From: Amycolatopsis mediterranei
Lineage (GTDB): Bacteria > Actinomycetota > Actinomycetes > Mycobacteriales > Pseudonocardiaceae
Assembly: GCF_026017845.1 (NCBI RefSeq)
Contig: NZ_CP100416.1
Coordinates: 5,422,090-5,469,615, forward strand
Reading direction: 5' to 3'
DNA: 47,526 nucleotides
Shown: piece by piece, positions 8,758-16,964 of the stretch
Position numbering within the stretch: position 1 is the stretch's first letter
Layout of the letters: each line of letters opens with the position of its first letter
Position numbers and translations under genes: made by a program
The notes under the pieces: generated by a model
What the model was told of the DNA's origin: nothing
Seen by the model: the letters and a program-made list of their open reading frames with translations, nothing else
Database searches by the model: none

Positions 8758-9336
8758 ATGTCTCGCGTAATCCACGTCTTCCGCCAGCCGGATCGGTTCG
8801 TCGCCGGCACCGTCGGCGAGCCCGGCGATCGCACGTTCTACCTCCAGGCGTCGGAGGACGTGCGCACCATCAGCGTCACCATCGAAAAACAGCAGGTCGT
8901 CGTCCTCGCGGAACGCCTGAGCTCGCTGCTGGAGGAGGTGGCCAGCCGGTTCGGGGCCGACGTGCCCGACGACGCCCCCGAGGACCTCGTCGACCTCGAC
9001 CCGCTCACGGTGCCGGTCGAGGAGGAGTTCCGCGTCGGCACCATGGGCCTGGGCTGGGACGCCGACAGCAGCGCGGTCGTCATCGAGCTGCTCGCCATCA
9101 CCGAGGGCGAGGTCGACGAAACGGTCGTGCTCGACGACACCGAGGAGGGCCCGGACGCCGTCCGCGTCTTCCTCAGCCCGGCCGCCGCGCGCGCCTTCGC
9201 CGAACGGGCCGACCGCGTCGTCAACGCCGGCCGCAAGCCGTGCCCGCTGTGCGCGGAGCCGCTCGACCCCACCGGGCACATCTGCCCCCGGCAGAACGGC
9301 TACCGGCGCGAAACCGACGCGGGCGAAGAAGACTGA
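8758..9336 (+). CDS. DUF3090 family protein
   Basis: This 192-residue cytoplasmic protein matches the actinobacterial DUF3090 family. It opens with IHVFRQPDRFVAGTVG and contains RTFYLQA and the acidic central stretch VEEEFRVGTMGLGWD. It ends with a zinc-ribbon-like pair CPLC ... HICPRQNGY. In other actinobacteria this family sits next to SCO1664-family proteins and often near mycothiol ligase; here it is followed two bases later by the SCO1664-like gene. The molecular function is not established. ATG 8758 was chosen because the family motif begins within six residues of it. Confidence 0.88.
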   Translation: MSRVIHVFRQPDRFVAGTVGEPGDRTFYLQASEDVRTISVTIEKQQVVVLAERLSSLLEEVASRFGADVPDDAPEDLVDLDPLTVPVEEEFRVGTMGLGWDADSSAVVIELLAITEGEVDETVVLDDTEEGPDAVRVFLSPAAARAFAERADRVVNAGRKPCPLCAEPLDPTGHICPRQNGYRRETDAGEED

Positions 9337-9338
9337 CC

Positions 9339-10136
9339 ATGGCGACTGCCCCCGCCGACCCCGCGTCCCGCGAACTCGTCACCCACGGCCGCATCGACGT
9401 CGAAGGCCGGCTGGTCGACGCCTCCAACGTCACGCTCTTCTGCGCCATCGAGCTCGACGGCGTCACCGGCCGGGTCGTCTACAAGCCGGTGTCGGGGGAG
9501 CGGCCGCTGTGGGACTTCCCCGACGGCACCCTGGCCGGGCGCGAGGTCGCCACCGCGATCATCGCCGACGCCGCCGGCATCGGCGCGATCCCGCCGACCG
9601 TGCTGCGCGACGGCCCGTTCGGCCCCGGCATGGTCCAGCTGTGGGTCGAAACCACCGAAGACGACCTGGTGGAAGTCCTGCCGCCCGACGACGTCCCCGA
9701 CGGCTGGCGCCCGGTGCTGCACGCCCACGACCGGCTCGGCGAACCCGCGGTGCTCGCCCACGCGAACCACCCCGGGCTGCGCGACCTCGCCGTGCTCGAC
9801 ATCGTGGTGAACAACACCGACCGCAAGGGCGGGCACCTCCTGCCCGGCGTCGACGGCCACGTCTACGGCGTCGACCACGGCATCTGCCTGCACACCGACC
9901 CCAAGCTGCGGACCGTCCTGTGGGGCTGGATCGGCGAGCCGCTGCCGCCGGACACCGTCGAGAAACTGCGCAAGCTGCGCTCGGAGCTCGACGGCGGCCT
10001 CGGCACGACCCTCGCCGAACACATCACCAAGTTCGAGATCCGGGCTTTGGCCGAGCGCACCGACGTGCTGCTCGCCGAGGGCATCTTCCCCGAACCGGGT
10101 GACGACTGGCGCGCCATCCCGTGGCCCCTCTTCTGA
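9339..10136 (+). CDS. SCO1664 family protein, PI3/4-kinase-like fold
   Basis: This 265-residue protein is of the family named for Streptomyces SCO1664. Kinase-like features are visible: VVYKPVSGE with the candidate ATP-binding lysine, the catalytic-loop-like LDIVVNNTDRKGGHLL, and the DFG-like VYGVDHGICLH. This arrangement resembles phosphatidylinositol-kinase-related bacterial kinases; the substrate is unknown. The gene starts two bases after DUF3090 and its end overlaps the next kinase-like gene by 16 bases, so the three are probably co-expressed. Confidence 0.87.
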   Translation: MATAPADPASRELVTHGRIDVEGRLVDASNVTLFCAIELDGVTGRVVYKPVSGERPLWDFPDGTLAGREVATAIIADAAGIGAIPPTVLRDGPFGPGMVQLWVETTEDDLVEVLPPDDVPDGWRPVLHAHDRLGEPAVLAHANHPGLRDLAVLDIVVNNTDRKGGHLLPGVDGHVYGVDHGICLHTDPKLRTVLWGWIGEPLPPDTVEKLRKLRSELDGGLGTTLAEHITKFEIRALAERTDVLLAEGIFPEPGDDWRAIPWPLF

Positions 10137-11038
10137 TCGACGCCCCGGCCCGCGCCCGGCTCGTCGACCGCTTCGGCGCGGAACTGGCCGAGCCGTGGTG
10201 CGACGCCCTCCCGGACCTCGTCGCCCGCCTGACCGCCCGGTGGGGGCTGACCGTCCGCGAAGCCCGGCCCGGCAACACCGGCCGCACCCTGCTGTGCACC
10301 GGCCCCGGCGGCGACCTGCGGGTCCTCAAGCTGACCCCGGACCCCGAAGTCGCCCGGCTGGAGTTCACCGGGCTGCGCGCCTGGGCCGGCTGCTCCCGCG
10401 TCGTCCAAGTCCTGGACGCCGACCTCGCCGCGAACGCGATCCTGCTCGAAGGCCTCGTCCCGGGCACCGAGCTGGCCGGTCACGACATCCCGTGGGCGCA
10501 GCTCGGCGAGCTGCTCGACCAGCTGCACTCTGTTGTTCGAAGCGGGGTTGACCCACGCGGGGCCGAGCCCCGTGGCGAGTTCCGGCGGCTGGCCGAGGGC
10601 ATCGAGTTCATCTTCGACCTCTCCGAACGCCGTCGTCGCGAGTCCGCGGCCGCCGGGCTGATGCCCGCCGGCGTGCTGGCCAAGGGCCGTGCGCGCGCCC
10701 TGGAACTGGCCACCAGCGGGCCGGTCACGCTCATCCACGGCGACCTGCACCCGGCCAACGTCCTCGACGCCGGACCGGAGCGCGGCATCGTGGCCATCGA
10801 CCCGCGTCCCGGCCTCGGCGACCCGTCCCTCGACGCCGTCGACTTCGTCTTCGTCCCGATGGCCGCCGGCGGCACCCTCGACGACGGCATCGCCGCGCTC
10901 GCCCCGCACGTGACCGGTTTCGACGCCGAACGCGTCCGCGCCTGGTGCGTGGCGATGGCCCCGCTGGTCGCCCTGGCCCCGCTGCGCCGCGGCGAGCGCA
11001 CGCCGTTCACCGACGCGGTCCTGGAACTGGCCCGCTGA
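10121..11038 (+). CDS. Aminoglycoside/hydroxyurea phosphotransferase-like kinase
   Basis: This 305-residue kinase has a choline-kinase/APH fold. The Brenner motif LIHGDLHPANVL and the metal-binding IDPRPGLGDPSLD match the APH(6)/hydroxyurea-kinase family (PF04655), whose resistance members carry a similar IDP..GDP motif. The N-terminal LRVLKL supplies the ATP-binding lysine. The GTG at 10121 overlaps the SCO1664-like gene. Housekeeping relatives of this family are common in actinobacteria, so antibiotic resistance should not be assumed. Residues around 10530-10580 (VVRSGVDPRGAEPRGE) look like a small family-variable insertion. Confidence 0.82.
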   Translation: MAPLLIDAPARARLVDRFGAELAEPWCDALPDLVARLTARWGLTVREARPGNTGRTLLCTGPGGDLRVLKLTPDPEVARLEFTGLRAWAGCSRVVQVLDADLAANAILLEGLVPGTELAGHDIPWAQLGELLDQLHSVVRSGVDPRGAEPRGEFRRLAEGIEFIFDLSERRRRESAAAGLMPAGVLAKGRARALELATSGPVTLIHGDLHPANVLDAGPERGIVAIDPRPGLGDPSLDAVDFVFVPMAAGGTLDDGIAALAPHVTGFDAERVRAWCVAMAPLVALAPLRRGERTPFTDAVLELAR

Positions 11039-11074
11039 CGGCGTGGCATGACCCGCCCGGGCACCTGGCGGCAC

Positions 11075-11080
11075 TAGGTT
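11075..11080 (+). promoter_or_regulatory. -10 box of a leaderless promoter (DUF3097 gene)
   Basis: TAGGTT ends eight bases before the GTG at 11089 and there is no Shine-Dalgarno sequence between them. The spacing puts the transcription start at or beside the start codon. Confidence 0.55.
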
Positions 11081-11088
11081 CCCTGGTC

Positions 11089-11901
11089 GTGCGCTCCCAC
11101 TCCTATGACGACGTGCTCGCCGGCCGGCGCCGCAAGAAGGTGCCGGAGGTTCCCGCCGAGCGCGGTCTCGTGGTCGAAGACCCGGCCAGCGGCTACTGCG
11201 GCGCGGTGGTGAAGATCGAATACGGAAACGTCGTGCTCGAGGACGCCAAGGGCCGCCACCGCGTCTTCCCGCTCGTCCCCGCCGGGTTCCTCCTCGAAGG
11301 CAAACCGGTCACGCTGGTGCAGGTCAAGACGGTGAATACACCGGTCAAGCAGGTCTCGGCGTCCGGGTCGGTGAAGGTGCAGGGCCTGCAGGCCCGCGTC
11401 GCCCGCGACTCGCGCATCTGGGTCGAAGGCAAGCACGACGCCGAGCTCGTCGAACGTGTCTGGGGCCACGACCTGCGCGTCGAAGGCGTCGTCGTCGAAC
11501 CCCTGGACGGCGTCGACGTGCTCGCCGACCGCATCGCCGAATTCGGCACCGGCCCCGGCCGCCGCCTCGGCGTCCTGGTCGACCACCTCGTGCCCGGCAG
11601 CAAGGAGTCGCGGCTGGTCGAGGCCGTCCACGACGAGAACGTGCTGGTCACCGGCCACCCCTACATCGACGTCTGGGAAGCCGTGCGGCCCGAGGCCGTC
11701 GGGATCCGGGCCTGGCCGAAGATCCCGCGCGGCATCGAGTGGAAGCAGGGGATCTGCGACGCCCTCGGCTGGGGGCAACCTTTCGAAGGCTGGCAGCGTG
11801 TCCTGAGCGGGGTGAGCAGTTTCCGCGACCTCGAGACCCCGCTCATCGGGGCCGTGGAACGGCTCATCGATTTCGTCACCGAGCCGACAGAAGAGGGCTG
11901 A
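11089..11901 (+). CDS. DUF3097 family protein
   Basis: This 270-residue protein matches the conserved actinobacterial DUF3097 family. It begins SYDDVLAGRRRKKVPEV. A central TOPRIM-like region carries RIWVEGKHDAELVERVWG and GVLVDHLVPGSKESRL, and it ends with WPKIPRGIEWKQGIC. The WVEGKHDAE plus D-x-H pattern recalls the metal-binding Glu and Asp residues of TOPRIM domains, suggesting a nucleic-acid role; this is inference. The GTG start follows a leaderless promoter, and an adjacent GTC/GTT stretch gives no better start. It is transcribed separately from the kinase upstream, 50 bases away. Confidence 0.82.
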   Translation: MRSHSYDDVLAGRRRKKVPEVPAERGLVVEDPASGYCGAVVKIEYGNVVLEDAKGRHRVFPLVPAGFLLEGKPVTLVQVKTVNTPVKQVSASGSVKVQGLQARVARDSRIWVEGKHDAELVERVWGHDLRVEGVVVEPLDGVDVLADRIAEFGTGPGRRLGVLVDHLVPGSKESRLVEAVHDENVLVTGHPYIDVWEAVRPEAVGIRAWPKIPRGIEWKQGICDALGWGQPFEGWQRVLSGVSSFRDLETPLIGAVERLIDFVTEPTEEG

Positions 11902-11973
11902 ATGTCCGAATTGCCCAAGGTCACGCGTGGGTTACGGCCCATCACTGCGCCGGTGCGAACCGGCGCGATCTGA
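11902..11973 (+). CDS. Possible 23-residue small protein
   Basis: An ATG directly abuts the DUF3097 stop codon and has an AGAGGG ribosome-site-like sequence four to five bases upstream. The frame encodes MSELPKVTRGLRPI followed by TAPVRTGAI, with four Arg or Lys and no recognisable domain. The 3' part of the frame lies in a perfect hairpin (11947-11966), so it may simply be untranslated spacer. Conservation is needed to support it. Confidence 0.22.
   Translation: MSELPKVTRGLRPITAPVRTGAI
11947..11966 (+). terminator. Hairpin between DUF3097 and NfeD genes
   Basis: A perfect 8-bp stem (gcgccggt / accggcgc) with loop gcga ends 19 bases before the NfeD start. There is no T-run. It could be a terminator for the upstream gene or a structured 5' region of the next. 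Confidence 0.45.
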
Positions 11974-11985
11974 GAGCATGAAGCC

Positions 11986-12420
11986 ATGTCCTGGGCTCTG
12001 GTCTGGTTGATCGTCGGCATCGCCCTGGTGATCGCCGAAGTCGTCTCCGGCGACTTCGTGCTGGTCATGCTGGGGGTCGCCGCGCTGTTCGGCGCCGGTG
12101 CCGAGGTCCTCACGGGGAATCCGGTCATCGACGTCGCCGTGTTCGCCGTCGCCTCCGTCGGCATGCTCCTGCTGGTCCGGCCCGCCCTCAAGCGGCGCCT
12201 GCTGTCCGGGCCGGCCCACCACACCGGCATCGACGCGCTGATCGGCGCCCGCGCCGTCGTCGTGTCCACAGTGGACGCCGAAGCGGGGCGGGTGAAGCTG
12301 GCCGGCGACGTCTGGTCGGCCCGCAGCCTGGGGGAGCACCTCCCGCCGATCGCCCCCGGCACCCCGGTCACGGTCGTCGAGATCTCCGGCGCCACCGCCG
12401 TCGTGTCGGCCGAGCCGTGA
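11986..12420 (+). CDS. NfeD family membrane protein
   Basis: This 144-residue protein has two to three hydrophobic helices in residues 1-65 (SWALVWLIVGIALVIAEVV, then FVLVMLGVAALFGAGAEVL, then VIDVAVFAVASVGMLLLV). A cytoplasmic OB-fold domain follows, with GARAVVVSTVDAEAGRVKLAGDVWSAR, the typical NfeD C-terminal signature. NfeD proteins partner with SPFH (stomatin/paraslipin) proteins in membrane microdomains. Here two SPFH genes follow directly, the first overlapping this stop by GTGA. Confidence 0.9.
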   Translation: MSWALVWLIVGIALVIAEVVSGDFVLVMLGVAALFGAGAEVLTGNPVIDVAVFAVASVGMLLLVRPALKRRLLSGPAHHTGIDALIGARAVVVSTVDAEAGRVKLAGDVWSARSLGEHLPPIAPGTPVTVVEISGATAVVSAEP

Positions 12421-12902
12421 GCCTGGGACTCGTCATCGTCGGCGAAGGCCACGCCGCGGTGATCGAACGCGGCGGGCGGTTCCGCACCGTGCTCGGCCCC
12501 GGCCGCCACTTCGTGGTCCCGTTCGCCGACTCCGTCCGCGCCCGCTTCGACCTCGGCGACCAGATCCTCTCCGCCCCGCCGCGCCCGGTCGAGGCCGGCG
12601 ACGGGCCGGAGGTCCTCATCGGATTCGAGGTCGTCTTCGCGGTGACCGACCCACGCCTGGCCACCTACGAAATCGCCAACCCGGCGATCGCGATCGAGCA
12701 GCTCGCCCGCACCGCGCTGCGGCAGGAAGCCGGCCTGACCACGGCCGAGCGCGCCGTCACCGCGCCCGGGGACCTGCACCGTACAGTGTGGACGGTCCTG
12801 CACGACACCACCGGCCGCTGGGGCATCACCACGAAGGAGCTCGAGCTCGAGGTGAGCCCGCCCGCACCCACAACGCCGTCAACCGCGCAAGAATGGTACT
12901 AG
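12417..12902 (+). CDS. Minimal SPFH/band-7 domain protein
   Basis: This 161-residue protein is essentially one SPFH domain. VGEGHAAVIERGGRFRTVLGPG and FVVPFADSVRARFDL closely parallel the N-terminal part of the next gene (AQSAVIERLGRFRTVASPG, LVPFLDKVRARIDL). RWGITTKELELEV parallels RWGIRVSRVELKA. It lacks the N-terminal membrane helix and the C-terminal coiled coil of full paraslipins, so it looks like a shortened paralogue. It is translationally coupled to NfeD and sits 16 bases before the full-length paralogue, suggesting a mixed assembly. The GTG start lies in the NfeD stop. Confidence 0.8.
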   Translation: MSLGLVIVGEGHAAVIERGGRFRTVLGPGRHFVVPFADSVRARFDLGDQILSAPPRPVEAGDGPEVLIGFEVVFAVTDPRLATYEIANPAIAIEQLARTALRQEAGLTTAERAVTAPGDLHRTVWTVLHDTTGRWGITTKELELEVSPPAPTTPSTAQEWY

Positions 12903-12918
12903 GTAAGGGGAAAGTCTC

Positions 12919-14340
12919 TTGACCGGATTCGCGATCGGCTTGGTCGTCGCCTTGGTCTTGCTCGTGATCATCACGATAGCCAAGGCGGTCATGGTGGTGC
13001 CGCAGGCGCAGTCGGCCGTGATCGAGCGGCTCGGCCGGTTCCGCACGGTCGCCTCGCCCGGCCTCAACATCCTCGTGCCGTTCCTGGACAAGGTGCGCGC
13101 CCGGATCGACCTGCGCGAGCAGGTCGTCTCGTTCCCGCCGCAGCCGGTCATCACCGAGGACAACCTGACGGTGTCGATCGACACGGTCGTGTACTTCCAG
13201 GTCACCGACTCGCGCGCCGCGGTGTACGAAATCTCCAACTACATCGTCGGTGTCGAGCAGCTGACCACCACCACGCTGCGCAACGTGGTCGGTGGCATGA
13301 GCCTCGAGCAGACCCTGACCTCCCGTGACTCGATCAACACCCAGCTGCGCGGCGTGCTGGACGAAGCCACCGGCCGGTGGGGCATCCGCGTCAGCCGCGT
13401 CGAGCTGAAGGCGATCGACCCGCCGCCCTCCATCCAGGACTCGATGGAGAAGCAGATGCGCGCGGACCGCGAAAAGCGCGCCATGATCCTCACCGCGGAA
13501 GGGCAGCGGGAGTCCGCCATCAAGACCGCGGAAGGCCAGAAGCAGAGCCAGATCCTCTCCGCCGAAGGTGCCCGCCAGGCGACCATCCTCGCCGCCGAGG
13601 CCGAGCGGCAGTCCCGCATCCTGCGCGCCCAGGGTGAGCGGGCCGCGCGGTACCTGCAGGCGCAGGGCCAGGCGAAGGCGATCGAGAAGGTGTTCGCCGC
13701 GATCAAGGCCGGCCGCCCGACCCCCGAGGTGCTGGCCTACCAGTACCTGCAGACGCTGCCGCAGATGGCGCAGGGCGACGCGAACAAGGTCTGGATGATC
13801 CCCAGCGACTACGGCAAGGCCCTCGAAGGCTTCGCCCGCGCGCTCGGCGCCCCTGGCGACGACGGTGTGTTCCGGTACGAGCCGCCGAAGGAAGACGACG
13901 TCCCGGCCAAGCCCGACCTCGAGGACGAAGAGGTCTCCAGCTGGTTCGAAACCAAGAGCGACCCGAAGGTCGCCGAGGCCGTCGCGGCCGCGGAAGCGGT
14001 GGCGCGCAAGGAGGTCCCGGCCATCGGGGCGCCCTCCTCGCCACCCGCCCGGCCCTCGATCCCGCGCCCGGCCCAGCAGCAGCAACTGGAGGCCGACGAG
14101 GACCGCGGCACGGAGGTCGCGCCCGCGCCGCAGCAGCCGTCGACACCCAAGGGGGGCCAGCCCGCCCTGCCGCAGCCCCAGGCCCCGGCCGGCCCGCCGC
14201 CGGGCGGCCAGTACCAGGGCCCGCCGCCGCAGGCCCCGCCGCCGGGCCAGTTCGGCGGCGGCCCGCAGCAGAACCCGGGCACCGGGCCGTTCCCCCAGCA
14301 ACCCCCGTTCGGCGGCCCCCAGGGCGGCCCGCGCCGCTGA
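12919..14340 (+). CDS. SPFH domain / paraslipin-like membrane protein
   Basis: This 473-residue protein has an N-terminal membrane helix (about residues 4-25), an SPFH domain to about residue 180, and a long charged Ala/Glu/Gln-rich coiled coil (RADREKRAMILTAEGQRES and repeats of AEGQ/AEGA). The conserved paraslipin C-terminal segment (PEVLAYQYLQTLPQMA, then WMIPSDYGKALEG) follows. A disordered Pro/Gly/Gln-rich tail of ~110 residues ends in multiple PPGGQ-type repeats. Family knowledge: such proteins oligomerise on membranes with NfeD. The TTG start has a good ribosome site (AAGGGG). The gene is followed by a strong terminator hairpin. Confidence 0.9.
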   Translation: MTGFAIGLVVALVLLVIITIAKAVMVVPQAQSAVIERLGRFRTVASPGLNILVPFLDKVRARIDLREQVVSFPPQPVITEDNLTVSIDTVVYFQVTDSRAAVYEISNYIVGVEQLTTTTLRNVVGGMSLEQTLTSRDSINTQLRGVLDEATGRWGIRVSRVELKAIDPPPSIQDSMEKQMRADREKRAMILTAEGQRESAIKTAEGQKQSQILSAEGARQATILAAEAERQSRILRAQGERAARYLQAQGQAKAIEKVFAAIKAGRPTPEVLAYQYLQTLPQMAQGDANKVWMIPSDYGKALEGFARALGAPGDDGVFRYEPPKEDDVPAKPDLEDEEVSSWFETKSDPKVAEAVAAAEAVARKEVPAIGAPSSPPARPSIPRPAQQQQLEADEDRGTEVAPAPQQPSTPKGGQPALPQPQAPAGPPPGGQYQGPPPQAPPPGQFGGGPQQNPGTGPFPQQPPFGGPQGGPRR

Positions 14341-14349
14341 CCGATGGCT

Positions 14350-14398
14350 CGTGAAGGCCACGTTGAGGAACTCGACCTTCCTCTACGTGGCCTTCACG
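14350..14398 (+). terminator. Long hairpin after the SPFH operon
   Basis: The arms at 14350-14370 and 14378-14398 match at 20 of 21 positions (cgtgaaggccacgt core, one mismatch) with a 7-base loop ctcgacc. It begins nine bases after the stop. Without a T-run it fits the long-stem terminators frequent in this group of actinomycetes. The arms look like a dispersed genomic repeat, which I cannot test within one window. Confidence 0.75.
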
Positions 14399-14699
14399 TC
14401 ATCCTGGGCATGGAGCCCCGCGTGAAGGGTGGGTCGCCGAACTGGCCGAACTGGTCCGGTAAACGGGTCAAATTGATGACAAACCGCGCCAGTAAAAATC
14501 TTGCATACCGTCGCACGCATCGTACTCCATGGTCTGAATGGCGCAATTTCCCGCAAATTTCCCTTGATGGGGAAACGGATGGGCCTGCTCCGGCGACCTT
14601 CGACCTTGGATGCCCGGGGAATCCGGTGCGCAGGCGCTCATTTCTCGCCGGCGCGGGGCTGACCGGTTCGATCAATCGTGCTGATCGGAAAGGAACGTC
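14399..14699 (+). other. Intergenic region with relatively AT-rich promoter area
   Basis: No gene is supported here. The stretch 14460-14580 is clearly richer in A+T than its surroundings and must hold the promoter of the adenosine deaminase operon. A weak candidate is TTGCAT (14501-14506) and TACTCC (14523-14528) at 16 bases. Open frames through it have no family motifs and mixed codon usage. Confidence 0.4.
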
Positions 14700-16241
14700 A
14701 TGCGCAAACTGCGGGCCGGGTTGTCGCTCGCCACCGCCGGGTTCCTGAGCCTGATGATCTCGGGGGTGGTCGTCCCGTCCGCGCAAGCGGATCCGGGTGC
14801 CGAGGCGGGCGCTGAGCGCTATCTCGACTCCGTCCGGCACGACCCGGCCCGGTTGCGGTCCTTCATGCTGGACCTGCCCAAGGGCGGCGACCTGCACAGT
14901 CACCTGTCCGGGGCGGCGTCCACGGAGCTGCTGATCTCCCTGGCCGTCCGGGACGGGCTGTGCATCCACACCACCACGTTCGTCGCAGCGGCCGGGCCGT
15001 GTGGTGCCGGGCAGCGTCCCGCCGCGGACACCTCGTCGGATCCTGCTTTCCGCCGTGCCGTGCTGATGGCGTGGTCGATGGAGGGCTTCCAGCCGGGGCA
15101 GGGAGAATCCGGGCACGACCACTTCTTCGCCACCTTCGGCAAGTTCGGTGCGGTCACCGGTGCGCACCGGCTCGACATGCTCGCCGACGTGCTGGACCGG
15201 GCCGGACGGCAGAACGAGCAGTACCTGGAAACGATGCTGACCCGGCAGGGCGGGCCGCTGTTCGACCTGTCACAGCACATCACCTTCACCGACGACTTCG
15301 CCGCGATGCGGGCGCAGGTGCTGGCCGGTGGCACCATGGCGGGCATCACGGCCGCCGCGACCACGGAGATGGACACCGACGCCACGCGGCTGCGGTCACT
15401 GCTCGGCTGCGCCACCCCGGCCGCGTCGCCGGGGTGCGGTGTGACCCCGCGGTACATCCAGCAGGTCAACCGGAACAACCCACCCAACGTGGTGTTCACG
15501 TACATGGTGTCGGCCTTCGAGCTCGCTGCGGCCGACCACCGCACGGTGGCGGTGAACCTGGTCTCGCCGGAGGAAGGCGAGGTCTCCCTCCGCGACTACC
15601 GGCTGCACATGCGGATGCTGGACTACCTGCGTGGCGTCTACCGCACCGGGCACATCACCCTGCACGCCGGCGAACTCGTTCCCGGCCTGGTCAAGCCGGA
15701 GGAGCTGACCTACCACATCCGGGAAGCCGTGCTCACCGGCCGGGCGGAGCGGATCGGGCACGGCGCGGACGTGCTCGGCGAGGACGACTGGCCGCAGCTG
15801 CTGCGCACGATGGCCGACCGGCACGTGATGGTGGAGATCAACCTCAGCAGCAACGAGCAGATCCTCGGGCTCTCCGGCCGGGACCACCCGTTCCCGAGCT
15901 ACCGCGCGTTCCGGGTACCGGTCACCCTCTCCACCGACGACGAGGGCGTCTCCCGCATCGACCTCACCCACGAGTACCAGCGCGCCGCCACCGGCTACCG
16001 CCTGCGCTACCGCGACCTGAAAACCCTGGCCCGCACCAGCCTCGACCACGCCTTCCTCGACGGCGCGTCACTGTGGCGCAGCCCGGACACCTTCGTGCCG
16101 GCCACACCGTGCGCCCGTGACCGGTTGGGCGCACCCCACCCCGGCCCGGCCTGCCGGACGTTCCTCGCCGGCAGTCCGAAAGCGAGCGTGCAATGGCAGC
16201 AGGAAGCCGAGTTCACCGCGTTCGAGCACCGCTACCGCTGA
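14700..16241 (+). CDS. Secreted adenosine deaminase, ADGF/ADA2-like
   Basis: This 513-residue enzyme has a Sec signal peptide (about residues 1-30, ending PSAQA). It is a metal-dependent deaminase of the amidohydrolase fold that would convert adenosine to inosine outside the cell. Zinc-site motifs are visible: LHSHLSG (His about 66 and 68), LHAGE (about 321-325), ERIGHG and STDD (about 411-415). The length and N-terminal extension with paired cysteines fit the ADGF/ADA2 group rather than cytosolic ADA. The ribosome site is GGAAAGGA. The gene leads an operon with a secreted OB-fold protein 31 bases downstream and a CAP-domain protein beyond. Confidence 0.87.
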   Translation: MRKLRAGLSLATAGFLSLMISGVVVPSAQADPGAEAGAERYLDSVRHDPARLRSFMLDLPKGGDLHSHLSGAASTELLISLAVRDGLCIHTTTFVAAAGPCGAGQRPAADTSSDPAFRRAVLMAWSMEGFQPGQGESGHDHFFATFGKFGAVTGAHRLDMLADVLDRAGRQNEQYLETMLTRQGGPLFDLSQHITFTDDFAAMRAQVLAGGTMAGITAAATTEMDTDATRLRSLLGCATPAASPGCGVTPRYIQQVNRNNPPNVVFTYMVSAFELAAADHRTVAVNLVSPEEGEVSLRDYRLHMRMLDYLRGVYRTGHITLHAGELVPGLVKPEELTYHIREAVLTGRAERIGHGADVLGEDDWPQLLRTMADRHVMVEINLSSNEQILGLSGRDHPFPSYRAFRVPVTLSTDDEGVSRIDLTHEYQRAATGYRLRYRDLKTLARTSLDHAFLDGASLWRSPDTFVPATPCARDRLGAPHPGPACRTFLAGSPKASVQWQQEAEFTAFEHRYR

Positions 16242-16272
16242 GTCCGGCACGACGTCGGGAAAGGAAGTCCGT

Positions 16273-16944
16273 ATGTCTTCATGGCGGCGTTGCATCCCGG
16301 TTCTGTTCCTGCTCCTGGCTTCCGCAGGCTTCGCACCACCCGCCCGCGCGGCGGAGGCGGCCCACCACGTGGTGTCCATCGCGCAGGCACGCACCCTGCC
16401 GCCGGGCACGGTGGTCACCGTCGACGGTGTGGCGACAACCCCCTCGGGTGCGTTCGAGTCCAGCTTCTTCGACAAGGGTTTCGGACTGCAGGAGCGCAGC
16501 GCCGGTATCTACGTCAGCGTCGCGGTGGACCTGGGTATCGCTCCCCGCACCCGGGTCCGGGTGACCGGCACGCTGCGCGACAGCTCCGGGTTGCTCATCC
16601 TCGTGGTCGACGACCCGGCCGCCGTCGTGCACGGCAACGGACCCGCCGTCCGGCCGCGGCCGCTCGCCACCGGTGCCGTCGGCGAGAACTCCGAGGGACA
16701 GCTGGTGCGCGTGGTCGCCAAAATCACCCAGGCGCCGGCGCCGGATCTGCCGTACGGGTTCAAGTTCTCCGTCGACGACGGCTCGGGCGAACTCACCATC
16801 TTCGTCAACACCCAGACCGGCATCGACCTCACCGGACTCGCCGCCGGCGAAACCGTCGGCGTGACCGGTTTCAGCAGCCAATTCGACACCCACTACGAAA
16901 TCGACCCACGATTCGCGGCCGACATCACCAGCTGCCATCGATGA
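16273..16944 (+). CDS. Secreted OB-fold (nucleic-acid-binding-like) protein
   Basis: This 223-residue protein has a Sec signal peptide (about residues 1-26, cleavage after ARA). Two similar OB-fold-like segments follow: VSIAQARTLPPGTVVTVDGV ... GFGLQERSAGIYVSV ... RVRVTGTL, and ENSEGQLVRVVAKIT ... FKFSVDDGSGELTIFV ... VGVTGF. The pattern of V-x-G-x-V entry, a D/Q-x-G-x-G-I strand and V-x-G-T exit matches DNA-binding-type OB domains seen in secreted nucleases. No catalytic domain is present. Its place between an extracellular nucleoside deaminase and a CAP protein suggests a role in extracellular nucleotide or DNA use; this is inference. Confidence 0.72.
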   Translation: MSSWRRCIPVLFLLLASAGFAPPARAAEAAHHVVSIAQARTLPPGTVVTVDGVATTPSGAFESSFFDKGFGLQERSAGIYVSVAVDLGIAPRTRVRVTGTLRDSSGLLILVVDDPAAVVHGNGPAVRPRPLATGAVGENSEGQLVRVVAKITQAPAPDLPYGFKFSVDDGSGELTIFVNTQTGIDLTGLAAGETVGVTGFSSQFDTHYEIDPRFAADITSCHR

Positions 16945-16964
16945 TCCGCAACGGAAGGGACGAC

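Noticed and set aside
10121..11038. Acquired aminoglycoside-resistance gene
   Set aside because: The kinase is embedded in a conserved-looking actinobacterial gene string with normal base use. Housekeeping relatives exist, so a resistance call is not supported.
14344..14748. Plus-strand frame through the terminator and the intergenic region
   Set aside because: It starts in the hairpin, passes an AT-rich promoter region and overlaps the deaminase signal peptide. It has no family-like sequence.
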